Notes under the pieces: generated by a model
The model's input: the letters and a program-made list of their open reading frames with translations, nothing else
Told to the model about the DNA's origin: nothing
Database searches by the model: none
In this document: one piece after another, positions 52,573 to 61,251 of the stretch
Position numbering within the stretch: position 1 is the stretch's first letter
How the letters are laid out: every line of letters starts with the position of its first letter
Program-made: the position numbers and the translations under genes
Assembly: GCA_965658765.1 (NCBI GenBank)
Contig: CBFHTO010000004.1
Span: forward strand, 23,635 to 87,634
DNA: 64,000 bases
DNA from: Glaciecola sp965658765
GTDB lineage: Bacteria > Pseudomonadota > Gammaproteobacteria > Enterobacterales > Alteromonadaceae
Direction of reading: 5' to 3'

Positions 52573-53391
52573 ATGATGACACCACTAATAAAACATGCGA
52601 ATAAGAGCTTTACCCTACCTGATACTTGCATAAAGTTACGCCAAGTGCTTGATGATCCTCGGGCCAGTAATGATGACATTGCTCGAGTAATGTCGCTAGA
52701 CCCATCACTGAGCGCAAAGGTATTAAAGCTTGCTAACAGCGCTTTGTTTCGTTTTTCGTCAGAAGTTACCAACATTCCAAAGGCACTAAGCGTGATCGGC
52801 GGCGAGGCAGCATACAATATTTCGATTGCCGAAACTGCTAATTTGGCGTTTAAATCGCTTAATAGTAAGTATATTGACTTTGAACAGTTTTGGCATAAGG
52901 CTGTTAAGAGTGGTCTTATCGCGCGCTCGATTGCCCAGCAATTGCAACTTCGCGGAAGCGAACGTTTTTTTGTGATGGGTATTTTGATGCATCTAAGTGA
53001 ATTAGTGTGTGTGACCAAACTTGAAGCCAAATACCAAAAATATGTCCTTGAAGATTCGGAGCTTCTGTCTATGGAAAGACAACGAAAAGTATTTGGATTT
53101 ACTTTTAGCTATTGTTCAGGTTTGATTTTAGAAAATTGGCGTTTACCTGAGTCACTTTATCAGCCACTGATAAATCTTAGCTTATACCCAAATCAACAAC
53201 TAAACAGAGAAGAAAGTATTATTTACTTGGCAAACAACATGGTTGATCTCAATTTAGGGAAACAAATTCTTGTCGAGCCCCAATTGAATATGCAAGCAGT
53301 TCAAGCGATTGGACTTGAAGATTACGAGTATGACATCATCGCAGAGTTTGCCGAAGCGGAAGCAGGTAAACTCGTGCAGGCACTTTCATAA
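52573..53391 (+). CDS. HDOD domain protein
   Basis: A 272-residue protein whose N-terminal 200 residues form an HDOD domain (a degenerate HD phosphohydrolase fold): LPDTCIKLRQVLDDPRASNDDIARVMSLDPSLSAKVLKLANS (read in pieces) and FWHKAVKSGLIARSIA. HDOD proteins act in signalling and regulation, usually without catalysis. No receiver or diguanylate cyclase domain is fused to it. ATG at 52573 or 52576 follows TTAGGA. Confidence 0.88.
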   Translation: MMTPLIKHANKSFTLPDTCIKLRQVLDDPRASNDDIARVMSLDPSLSAKVLKLANSALFRFSSEVTNIPKALSVIGGEAAYNISIAETANLAFKSLNSKYIDFEQFWHKAVKSGLIARSIAQQLQLRGSERFFVMGILMHLSELVCVTKLEAKYQKYVLEDSELLSMERQRKVFGFTFSYCSGLILENWRLPESLYQPLINLSLYPNQQLNREESIIYLANNMVDLNLGKQILVEPQLNMQAVQAIGLEDYEYDIIAEFAEAEAGKLVQALS

Positions 53392-53522
53392 ACTCTTTGG
53401 TCGCTCAGTAGGAATACTACTTCCGTCAATAAACCAAAAAATACCTTAATAACTGGATTGACACTCACTAAATTGATAAATTTAGGCGCTGTTAAGAGTG
53501 AGCAATAATAAGAATAAGGTCA

Positions 53523-54359
53523 ATGCGTAACTGCTTTACGAATTACAGGATCTCTGTATTTATAATCCTCGCCTATATATTACTTCTATCCGCAAATTCA
53601 CATGCGGATAGCAAAGCGTCTGATTTTTTTAAAAATCCGGACCGAGAAAAGGATCTCTTAGAAGCATTATTCAAACAATTGAATGACGATAAAGAGGCTC
53701 TCGAGCCGTTTACGCTCACCGGGGAAGCAGGATTTTTGTTGACTAGTGGCAACACCGATACAAGTATGGTGAAGGTGGCCTTTGAATCGACTCATGAGCT
53801 AGAAAATTGGAGTAACCGATATCAGACACAAATTTTACAACGCACTAATCGCCTCAGTGATCAGACCGTTGAAACAGCCAGGTTCGAAATATCAGCCCAG
53901 CTTGACTATAAGTTGGTAACGCAAAATAATCGCTTATTTGCTTATTTGGAATACGATGATAACGAGTTCAATCGATTAAGAGATCAGGCAACGTTTGTTG
54001 CTGGCTGGAGCCATGTCGTTTGGAACAAAAAAAACAGTCAATTCAATTACAGCGTCGGGCCGGGCTTTAGTCATTTTAGACAAACACGTAATGACATTAC
54101 CGTGGAAGAGGGCATAGTTCGAGGTACTGTGTTTTATCGAAGGCAACTCAGTGAAAATTCACGATATCGACAAAGCATTTCAGCTGAAGTTGGGGAAATC
54201 ATTAAAAGAGCACGCGCACAGGCATCATTAACCGCTAATGTGTTCGACAAAGTGGCAATGAAATTCAGCTTGGATGTGGTTTATAACGATAATGTTGCGA
54301 CGCAAGACGAAGTCTTTTCCACTCAAACCAGTATTTCTCTGGTGTATCAGTTTTTTTAG
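53523..54359 (+). CDS. DUF481 outer-membrane beta-barrel protein (first of two)
   Basis: A 278-residue protein with a signal peptide (ending NSHA-DS) and a DUF481 barrel: FTLTGEAGFLLTSGNTDTSMVKVAFESTHELENWSNRYQ (read in pieces) and a C-terminal Phe (SLVYQFF), as expected for an outer-membrane barrel recognised by BamA. Residues 30-60 form a charged extra segment. The function is unknown; YdiY of E. coli is the best-known member. AAGG lies six bases before the ATG. A short inverted repeat CTAAATT/AATTTAG (53468-53485) lies in the upstream region. Confidence 0.86.
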   Translation: MRNCFTNYRISVFIILAYILLLSANSHADSKASDFFKNPDREKDLLEALFKQLNDDKEALEPFTLTGEAGFLLTSGNTDTSMVKVAFESTHELENWSNRYQTQILQRTNRLSDQTVETARFEISAQLDYKLVTQNNRLFAYLEYDDNEFNRLRDQATFVAGWSHVVWNKKNSQFNYSVGPGFSHFRQTRNDITVEEGIVRGTVFYRRQLSENSRYRQSISAEVGEIIKRARAQASLTANVFDKVAMKFSLDVVYNDNVATQDEVFSTQTSISLVYQFF

Positions 54360-54485
54360 GTTGAATTTGAATCTATTCCCGTTAGAATGCGCGTCATTCG
54401 AAATAAGTCGTTTATTTTTACAACTCGATTATTCTAAAATCAAGATTTGCAGGTAAATCACGGCTACTAATAAATGGACATTGAC

Positions 54486-55229
54486 ATGAAATTAAAACCT
54501 ATCGCACTGAGCGTAGTTTTGCTTAGCTCCTCGATCACAAGCTATGCAGAAGAGAAAAAAGATTTCACCATGGACGCGGAGTTTGGTTTCATTTTTACCA
54601 CAGGTAATACAGAAACAACATCTGCAAGCGCGGGTATAACTGCTGCACAGGAATTGGATAAGTGGAGCAATGACTATGTACTCAAAGGGCTATACAAGAA
54701 AGACACGATTGAAAATGCACTTGGAGAAGAAGTAGAGCAAACCTCAGCACAAAAGTTCTTTGCTTCAGCACAAGGGAATTACAAGCTAGAAAATCCAAAT
54801 CACCGTTTATTCGGTTTTGCTTCATATGAAGATGACCGGTTTAGTAACTTTAAGTACCAAGCAACCTTGGCTGCTGGTTGGAACCAAAAAGTCTGGTCGG
54901 ATGAAACGAGTAGCTTTAGTTACAGTATAGGTCCTGGTTATGCGTTTTCGAAAAATCAGGCTGATGAGAGCGTAAATGGAATGATTGTTCGTGCTTCTAT
55001 GAACTACAACTGGCAAATATCTGAAACCTCGCGATTCATTCAGACCTTCAGTACTGAAGTCGGCTCAGATAACACGAAATCGAGAGCTGAAAGTGGCCTC
55101 TCAGCGCAAATCGCAGGTGATTTATCTATGAAGCTTTCGATTAAATTTGATCACAACAGCGACGTTGCTCCAGGAATTGACAAACTAGACACTGAGACAG
55201 CTGTTACTCTTGTTTATAGTTTCTTCTAA
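54486..55229 (+). CDS. DUF481 outer-membrane beta-barrel protein (second of two)
   Basis: A barrel paralogous to the preceding gene: AEFGFIFTTGNTETTSASAG, ELDKWSNDYVLKGLY, LAAGWNQKVW and a terminal SFF. The ATG at 54486 gives a clean signal peptide (MKLKPIALSVVLLSSSITSYA). An in-frame ATG at 54474 would add four residues. The two proteins are similar in plan but clearly diverged, so the duplication is old. A terminator follows directly. Confidence 0.87.
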   Translation: MKLKPIALSVVLLSSSITSYAEEKKDFTMDAEFGFIFTTGNTETTSASAGITAAQELDKWSNDYVLKGLYKKDTIENALGEEVEQTSAQKFFASAQGNYKLENPNHRLFGFASYEDDRFSNFKYQATLAAGWNQKVWSDETSSFSYSIGPGYAFSKNQADESVNGMIVRASMNYNWQISETSRFIQTFSTEVGSDNTKSRAESGLSAQIAGDLSMKLSIKFDHNSDVAPGIDKLDTETAVTLVYSFF

Positions 55230-55230
55230 A

Positions 55231-55264
55231 AAAAAGCTGAGCACGATGAGTACTCAGCTTTTTT
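55231..55264 (+). terminator. Rho-independent terminator after the DUF481 pair
   Basis: AAAAAGCTGAG (55231-55241) pairs with CTCAGCTTTTT (55253-55263) across an 11-base loop, immediately after the stop codon and ending in a T run. Confidence 0.82.
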
Positions 55265-55375
55265 CTTTAAAAGTGTAGGTAGTGCTAGTCTGATCCCAAT
55301 ATACACAATGAGGTCCAAAGCATCTATGGAGCTATTTGGTATCCCTATCGGCCATTAAAATCAGACACTATGCTC

Positions 55376-56605
55376 TCAGTGGAGTAATCTAGTCTTTATT
55401 GTGCCTTCTATCGCAGATAACTGCGCAAGGCCTTCTTCAGCATTTTCAGTTTCAAGGTCAACAACGACATAACCGATGTCCTCGAGCGTTTGAAGGTACT
55501 GTGCAGCAATGTTAATACCTTTTTCCGCAAAAGCTTGGTTGATTTGAGTAAGTACGCCAGGTCTGTTTACATGAATATGTAACAGGCGAGAACGGTTAGT
55601 ATGTTCTGGAAGCGATACTTCCGGGAAGTTAACCGCCGATAGTGTAGAACCATTGTCAGAGTATTTGACTAGTTTACCTGCCACTTCAATCCCTATGTTT
55701 TGTTGAGCTTCTTGTGTTGAACCGCCCACATGCGGGGTTAAAATCACATTATCAAAATCTTTTAATGGGGACTCAAATATCTCGGAGTTTGATTTTGGCT
55801 CGACCGGGAATACGTCCACTGCAGCACCATTTAATTTTTTAGATGCAAGTGCTTCGCACAAGGCTGGTATATCAATGACAGTGCCACGAGATGCATTTAT
55901 TAAAATAGCACCATCTTTCATCTGACTTAACTCTTTACTGCCAATCATATTCTGGGTGTGAGGTGTTTCAGGGACATGCAAAGACACGACATCAGAAGTA
56001 TTCAGTAGTTTCTTTAAAGATTTCACTTGTGTGGAATTACCTAAAACTAGTTTGTCTTCAATGTCATAAAATTGTACTCTCATGCCCAGATGCTCGGCTA
56101 AAATGCTCAATTGCGTACCGATGTGTCCATAACCAATGATCCCAAGCGTTTTCCCTCGAGCTTCATAACTGTCAACCGCGCTTTTTTCCCATTCGCCACG
56201 ATGCGCCTTTGCATTCTTTGAAGGTACGCCTCTAAGTAATAAAATAAGCTGCCCGAGGACTAACTCAGCAACAGAACGAGTATTCGAAAACGGCGCGTTA
56301 AATACGACAATCCCACGTTTTTGAGCAGCAGCGAGATCGACTTGATTTGTACCTATGCAAAAACAACCAACCCCAATTAGTTTCTTCGCCGCTTCAAAAA
56401 CGGGCTCAGTCAGTTGAGTTCTAGAACGAATTCCAACAAAGTGTGCATCTTTTATTTTTTCGATGAGTTCGTTTTCTGGAAGCGAGGTTTTAAGAGCCTC
56501 TACATTGGTGTAACCATTTGCTTCAAATGTATCGAGCGCACTTTGATGCAAGCCCTCTAGCAGCAACACTCGTATTTTGTTTTTAGCTAATGATTTTTTG
56601 CTCAT
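55376..56605 (-). CDS. serA: D-3-phosphoglycerate dehydrogenase SerA
   Basis: This enzyme makes 3-phosphohydroxypyruvate, the first step of serine synthesis. The NAD loop is IIGYGHIGTQL, the catalytic Arg lies in INASRGTVID, the Glu in DVFPVEP and the His in TPHVGGSTQEA. A C-terminal ACT domain (LLHIHVNRPGVLTQINQAF) gives serine feedback as in E. coli SerA. The ATG at 56605 (MSKKSLAKNK, 409 residues) is preceded by AGGG at seven bases; the ATG at 56611 is too close to it. serA-rpiA adjacency is as in E. coli. Confidence 0.96.
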   Translation of the reverse strand: MSKKSLAKNKIRVLLLEGLHQSALDTFEANGYTNVEALKTSLPENELIEKIKDAHFVGIRSRTQLTEPVFEAAKKLIGVGCFCIGTNQVDLAAAQKRGIVVFNAPFSNTRSVAELVLGQLILLLRGVPSKNAKAHRGEWEKSAVDSYEARGKTLGIIGYGHIGTQLSILAEHLGMRVQFYDIEDKLVLGNSTQVKSLKKLLNTSDVVSLHVPETPHTQNMIGSKELSQMKDGAILINASRGTVIDIPALCEALASKKLNGAAVDVFPVEPKSNSEIFESPLKDFDNVILTPHVGGSTQEAQQNIGIEVAGKLVKYSDNGSTLSAVNFPEVSLPEHTNRSRLLHIHVNRPGVLTQINQAFAEKGINIAAQYLQTLEDIGYVVVDLETENAEEGLAQLSAIEGTIKTRLLH

Positions 56606-56743
56606 GAACATTCCCTTCGCACGGTTGTAAATAAAACGGTTGTAATAAAATTGTTAAGACATCTAGACGTCTAAAATCAGAAGGATACGCACAATAGCAA
56701 AAAATGTTTATTTAGCAAGCATAAATTAGTATCAAACTGAGTC

Positions 56744-57400
56744 TTACTCGCTGATTTTGACGCCTTCAGATGTGCCTTGTATGACAATATCTGCGCCCCG
56801 ATGCGCGAAAAGCCCGTTGGTTACCACACCAACAATTTGATTTAGTTTCGTCTCGAGCTCGCTTGGATTTAATATATCGAGGTTGTGGACATCGATAATT
56901 TGATTACCATTATCGGTGACGACACCTTGCCGATACTCAGGATCACCGCCTAACTTTACTATTTCTCTAGAAACATAGGAGCGCGCTAATGGAATCACTT
57001 CAATAGGTAATGGAAACTTTCCTAAGATAGGAACATTCTTGGTATCGTCGATGATACAAACAAAGGTCTTAGCCACAGCAGCAACTATTTTTTCTCGAGT
57101 AAGTGCCGCTCCGCCACCTTTAATCATTTGTTTATGCTCGGTAATTTCGTCAGCGCCATCAACATAAATATCTAAATTAGCAACTTCGTTGAGATCAAAT
57201 ACTTCTATACCGTGAGCTTTTAAGCGCTCAGTAGAAGCCTCAGAGCTAGATACAGCGCCCTCTATTTTGTGCTTGATAGTCGCAAGTGCATCAATAAAAT
57301 AATTTACTGTAGAGCCGGTACCTACACCGACAATTGAATCATTTTTCACAAATTGGAGTGCGGCTTCGCCTGCGGCTTGTTTCTTTTGATCTTGGTTCAT
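56744..57400 (-). CDS. rpiA: Ribose-5-phosphate isomerase A
   Basis: A 218-residue isomerase that interconverts ribose 5-phosphate and ribulose 5-phosphate. GVGTGSTVNYFIDAL binds phosphate; DGADEI and KGGGAALTREK hold the catalytic Asp, Glu and Lys. It lies directly upstream of serA and downstream of the folate cyclo-ligase. With the nearby ribokinase and nucleoside hydrolase it completes a route from nucleosides into the pentose phosphate pathway. Confidence 0.97.
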   Translation of the reverse strand: MNQDQKKQAAGEAALQFVKNDSIVGVGTGSTVNYFIDALATIKHKIEGAVSSSEASTERLKAHGIEVFDLNEVANLDIYVDGADEITEHKQMIKGGGAALTREKIVAAVAKTFVCIIDDTKNVPILGKFPLPIEVIPLARSYVSREIVKLGGDPEYRQGVVTDNGNQIIDVHNLDILNPSELETKLNQIVGVVTNGLFAHRGADIVIQGTSEGVKISE

Positions 57401-57538
57401 AATTGGTTTCCGATGGTTGGAGAAGAACTTCTCAATGGCACTTCCGAGTGGTGATATTCTATCAAGTTTCGTTCGGATCTAGTACATTATTTTATTGAGT
57501 CTTAGGTCATAGCTGAGGGAGAAAAGTGAACTTTGTAG

Positions 57539-58231
57539 CTAGAATTTGAGATGCAGGCTTGGCGTAATTAATTCGTCTAAAGGCATATCCCAAGATTCAA
57601 TAGGGATTGTATCCGCTTGTTGACAGTCGTGCGCTAGACCAACAATTTTTGGATTTGGCCGAGGTGCGTGGCTTTCATTCGCAGACTTAAGAGCATTCAA
57701 GGTACGGTCATAATATCCTCCGCCCATACCAAGTCGGTTTCCTAATTCATCAAATGCGACCAGTGGTGTAAATATCACATCAAGTTGCTTTGGTGGAAGT
57801 ACCCGTCTGACATCTAGTACAGGTTCTAATATGCCGTATTTATTAGGACGCATAGCGCTTTTTTGAGAGTAATGTAAGAACAATAAATGTCCTTTCGAAA
57901 AGGGATGAAGTACAGGCAAATAAACATTTATATTGCATGCCCACATTGCCTCGATAAGGCTCTTGGTACGGATTTCACCGCCACAACTGAGAAACGTAGC
58001 AATATTCAATGTACGGCCAGCGTCCGCTTCGGATACATGTGTATTTTCAACATAAGACTTTAAGCTTGAGTGTGAGCTAAAAATATCCCTCGCTCTTTCG
58101 ACTATTTTTTTCTCGGCAAAATCTTGCTCTTGCTCACTTAGTGAAGCTCTTAAGTGACGGTAGTGAGCACGTAAGTCATCCCGTTTTAGATGAGAGGGAG
58201 ACTTGGCCAGTTTGAGGTGAGCTTTTGGCAT
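57539..58231 (-). CDS. 5-formyltetrahydrofolate cyclo-ligase
   Basis: A 230-residue ATP-dependent enzyme that converts 5-formyl-THF to 5,10-methenyl-THF (YgfA/Fau family). R/K-rich N-terminal helices are followed by the folate and ATP-site motif FDELGNRLGMGGGYYDRTL. In E. coli this gene directly follows 6S RNA; here two nucleoside-salvage genes lie between. Its start is 25 bases after the nucleoside hydrolase stop, so it is probably in the same transcript. Confidence 0.93.
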   Translation of the reverse strand: MPKAHLKLAKSPSHLKRDDLRAHYRHLRASLSEQEQDFAEKKIVERARDIFSSHSSLKSYVENTHVSEADAGRTLNIATFLSCGGEIRTKSLIEAMWACNINVYLPVLHPFSKGHLLFLHYSQKSAMRPNKYGILEPVLDVRRVLPPKQLDVIFTPLVAFDELGNRLGMGGGYYDRTLNALKSANESHAPRPNPKIVGLAHDCQQADTIPIESWDMPLDELITPSLHLKF

Positions 58232-58256
58232 TGTTCAAATAAAAATATTATTTCAG

Positions 58257-59201
58257 CTAATTCTGCTCATAGGTATCTAAGAACAGTTGTGTTAGAGCGG
58301 GGTGATCTACTTTAGTGGCTACATGACATAAAGGCATTTTTAACCACTCCTCATTTGTTGTGCTATTACACGGAGCGAAGCTGGTTTGTCCTTGATGAAG
58401 TGCGTCAGTCCCAATCCTCATATGGCCTTCAGTCATTTCAAATAGTTCCGGTTGAAGCATATAAGCTAATGGAAAGGCATCATGAAAAAAGCAGACTTTC
58501 TCGTCGCGATTTTGCGAGTAAAAATCTATATAGAATTGCGAAGCTTTTGCCACAAAGCCGCCGAGATTAGGGTTTCTTGAAGCAAGTTGGTCAACAAAGT
58601 TTGGTGCAAACGGCAAATCATAGGTAACATCAAGGCCAAACATATTAATATGCCAATCGGCTGCGAACACAATTTCAGCTGCAAACGCATCGTTCCAAAT
58701 ATTTGCTTCGGCCACTGGGCTGACGTTACCCGGCACAAAAGCAGCGCCTCCCATGATATTTACAGCTTTAATCAACTTTGGTAGCTCGGGCTCCATTCTT
58801 AATGCTAAGGCCAAGTTTCCTAAAGGACCCACAGCAACGAGTGTGATTTCCCCTGGATATTTGTGAGCCATGTCGATAATAAATTGAGCAGCATGGCGAG
58901 GGTCTAAAAGCCCTTTCGGTTTTGGATGTGAAATATTGCCAAAACCATCATCTCCATGCACAAAATGTGCATAACTTGATTCTGGTCCAACCCAAGGCAT
59001 CGCAACTCCTTGGCACACAGGAATGTCTAAGCCGGCTAATTCAACTAAGCTGAGCGCATTTTGAGCTGCCATGGATACGGGCACGTTGCCATAAACAGTT
59101 GTTAGGCCCAGGACGTCAATTTCTTTCGCCTGAAACGCGAAAAATATCGCCATCGCATCGTCAATACCGGGGTCGGTGTCTAAAATAATTTTCTGTGTCA
59201 T
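58257..59201 (-). CDS. Inosine/uridine-preferring nucleoside hydrolase family protein
   Basis: A 314-residue N-ribohydrolase with the Ca2+-binding signature ILDTDPGIDDAMAI at the N-terminus, NIMGGAAFVPGNVSP and the C-terminal FFHDAFPLAY His/Asp motif. It hydrolyses nucleosides to base and ribose; base preference cannot be set from sequence. It sits between ribokinase and the folate cyclo-ligase, which fits use of the released ribose by the ribokinase. Confidence 0.92.
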   Translation of the reverse strand: MTQKIILDTDPGIDDAMAIFFAFQAKEIDVLGLTTVYGNVPVSMAAQNALSLVELAGLDIPVCQGVAMPWVGPESSYAHFVHGDDGFGNISHPKPKGLLDPRHAAQFIIDMAHKYPGEITLVAVGPLGNLALALRMEPELPKLIKAVNIMGGAAFVPGNVSPVAEANIWNDAFAAEIVFAADWHINMFGLDVTYDLPFAPNFVDQLASRNPNLGGFVAKASQFYIDFYSQNRDEKVCFFHDAFPLAYMLQPELFEMTEGHMRIGTDALHQGQTSFAPCNSTTNEEWLKMPLCHVATKVDHPALTQLFLDTYEQN

Positions 59202-59280
59202 GTGCTCTGTCTTTGTTCTGAACCGTCAAGCTTACTTTGTTGCGACGGATAGTTATGTACTTTGTATTAGTTTCTTGGTT

Positions 59281-60216
59281 TTAGTTGCTTTGTTCTTCTA
59301 TAAAGTCTGTGACTTCGCCCAGTTTGGGAATTGAAGGGGCAGCGCCCTCTCTGGTGACGCTAATTGCTGCTGCTGCACAGGCAATTTTTAATGCGCTAGA
59401 TATTATTTCTTCTCGCTGCGTAGAACTGAGACTTGATTGTTCGTTGAGCGCTTCGCTTGCACTGGATAAAAAGAAGCCGATAAAGGTATCTCCTGCGGCT
59501 GTTGTGTCCTTCGTCTCAACCTTGAAACTGGGCATGGAAATATCTTTCCCACTATGCATAAACAAAGCGCCTCTTTTGCCCAGAGTAAGCAAGATTTTTG
59601 TGTTTGGATAACGTTGCTTAAGGGTAGAAATCGCATCTTCGATAGTCTCGCAGTCACACAGTTGTATGGCTTCGACCTCATTGACAATTAGAAGTGAAAC
59701 TTTTTCAATCGCTAAAGATTTGACTGCATCCGTCATTGGCGCTGGATTAAACGCAACAGGAATGTTTTTCTCAAAACCAGCGTTTATAATATCTTCAATA
59801 CTGTTTGTTTCGTTCTGCAGCAATATCCAGTCAGACGATTGTGCTGTCATCAAGGCTTGATTTATCTGTTTATGACTGATGCCAAAATTGGCACCAGAGA
59901 AGAGCAAAATAGCATTTTCGCCTTGCTCATTAACTTGGATAATAGCGTGGCCACTCGCTATGTCTTGGAAGTTTACATGTTGGCAATCGACGCCGGCTTG
60001 CTTAATCTGGTCGACAAACTTTTGATCGTTCGCGTTTACGTTACCGATATGAAATACGCGTGATCCTGCCATTGCACAAGCGATGGATTGATTTGCGCCT
60101 TTTCCGCCAAGTACACACTCATATTGCGTAGAGGAGAGGGTTTCTCCCGGCGCTACAAAGTGAGGTAAGGTATACACATGGTCGATATTAATCGAGCCAA
60201 AATTAAGAATAGCCAT
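59281..60216 (-). CDS. rbsK: Ribokinase
   Basis: A 311-residue PfkB-family sugar kinase that phosphorylates ribose at O5. The first PfkB signature is GGKGANQSIACAMAGS; the second contains TTAAGDTFIGFF with the catalytic Asp. The ATG at 60216 was chosen: GGAAG lies before it, and MAILNFGSINIDHV is the normal ribokinase N-terminus. The frame is open 41 codons further upstream, but that stretch is 6S RNA, not protein. No ribose ABC transporter genes are present here. Confidence 0.93.
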   Translation of the reverse strand: MAILNFGSINIDHVYTLPHFVAPGETLSSTQYECVLGGKGANQSIACAMAGSRVFHIGNVNANDQKFVDQIKQAGVDCQHVNFQDIASGHAIIQVNEQGENAILLFSGANFGISHKQINQALMTAQSSDWILLQNETNSIEDIINAGFEKNIPVAFNPAPMTDAVKSLAIEKVSLLIVNEVEAIQLCDCETIEDAISTLKQRYPNTKILLTLGKRGALFMHSGKDISMPSFKVETKDTTAAGDTFIGFFLSSASEALNEQSSLSSTQREEIISSALKIACAAAAISVTREGAAPSIPKLGEVTDFIEEQSN

Positions 60217-60269
60217 CGATGCTTCCCGTATTTTTATGCTTATTTGGTAAACAAATTGACAAGGTGTGG

Positions 60270-60453
60270 GTGCCCCCCAAAATGCCGCTGCTCGCTTTTC
60301 GTCCGTGTGCCGATATGGACACGGTGGAAGTATCAGCACTACCGTAGGCTTCTCGATACGAGCCGAGCTTGCACAATAGTAATAGAATCAACTTCCTAAT
60401 TTTATAGCATCGGCCAGGAACATGAAGCGTGCTCGCAAACATCCCAGGAGACC
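60270..60453 (-). ncRNA. ssrS: 6S RNA
   Basis: On the minus strand this segment follows E. coli 6S RNA closely: the 5' part TGGGATGTTTGCGAGC (E. coli TGAGATGTTCGCAAGC), the central GCTCGG ... CGAGAAGCCT, and the 3' GCGGCAT. The terminal stem is intact: TCTCCTGGGATG (complement of 60440-60451) pairs with CATTTTGGGGGG (complement of 60273-60284) over 12 consecutive pairs, many G-U. 6S RNA mimics an open promoter and sequesters sigma-70 RNA polymerase in stationary phase. Ends are set by alignment with the 184-nt E. coli RNA and are approximate. Confidence 0.93.
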
Positions 60454-60478
60454 TCGGTGTTAATATTTCACCACCGAG
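60453..60478 (-). promoter_or_regulatory. Inverted repeat at the 6S RNA promoter
   Basis: CTCGGTG (60453-60459) and CACCGAG (60472-60478) form a perfect 7-bp inverted repeat with a 12-base spacer. Between them, on the minus strand, is TATTAA, a likely -10 box positioned to start transcription at the 6S 5' end. The repeat could be an operator or may only form a cruciform or RNA hairpin. Confidence 0.45.
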
Positions 60479-60681
60479 ATTGATGGTACATTAAAGCGGG
60501 TGCACTTTAAAGGGGCAGGTAAGGCTTGCTCAACAATGAATTTTTGCAGGAGAAAATGAGCGTCTGGGGGTTCACGCCGCAAATAGAACCTTTGTTAAAG
60601 GTTCGATATTTTTCGCTAACGTTTCAATATAAGGCACCCTTTGCTACGATTAGGGAATACCAAATTGAAGGGTACAATCAA

Positions 60682-61251
60682 GTGTCTGCTGACGACTTAC
60701 GATATGAACAATTTTCGACCATGCTGCAACAGAATGACATCATTGTTGATGCCGCAGAAGTGCATGGAATTTTAACCGGTATGCTTTGTGGTGGCATGAA
60801 TTTAGATGACCAAGAATGGATTCAAGCGTTGAGTGATGTTATTCATCAGGGCGACAGCTTAGCACCAGTGTGTTTGCAACATATTACCGATATGTACAAC
60901 AAACTATGCCAAGAGCTGATTGAAGCTGATTTTGCTTTAGTTATGTGTTTACCAGACGACTCAAGCCCAATAAATGATCGAGGTGCAGCCTTAGTCAATT
61001 GGGTTCAAGGTTTTCTACTCGGCTTTGGCTTGCATCAAGCCGATTTAACTGCGTGCTCTGACGAGGTTAAAGAAGCCTTGGATGATTTCACTCAAATCGT
61101 AAAGCTTGACGAAAAAATGGACGAAACTGAACAAGCAGAGCAGGACTTTTTTGAAGTAGTTGAATACGTTCGCGTAAGTGCCATGATCTGCTTTAATGAA
61201 TTAGGTAAATCCTTAATTGATTCTCGACAACAATCCCCGGTGATGCATTGA
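60682..61251 (+). CDS. YgfB/YecA (UPF0149) family protein
   Basis: A 189-residue protein beginning at GTG (VSADDLRYEQF), nine bases after AAGGG. The family core is AAEVHGILTGMLCGG and GAALVNWVQGFLLGFGL, with the C-terminal EYVRVSAMICF. The frame is open to a TTG at 60526 and has an ATG at 60556, but those would give up to 52 extra residues not seen in the family. E. coli YgfB is in the same place, upstream of pepP. The molecular role is not firmly known. It is divergent from 6S RNA. Confidence 0.88.
   Translation: MSADDLRYEQFSTMLQQNDIIVDAAEVHGILTGMLCGGMNLDDQEWIQALSDVIHQGDSLAPVCLQHITDMYNKLCQELIEADFALVMCLPDDSSPINDRGAALVNWVQGFLLGFGLHQADLTACSDEVKEALDDFTQIVKLDEKMDETEQAEQDFFEVVEYVRVSAMICFNELGKSLIDSRQQSPVMH

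Noticed and set aside
60178..60442. Open frames on both strands across 60178-60442 and the long upstream extension of ribokinase
   Set aside because: This segment is 6S RNA with an intact terminal stem, and the ribokinase family start with a ribosome site is at 60216.
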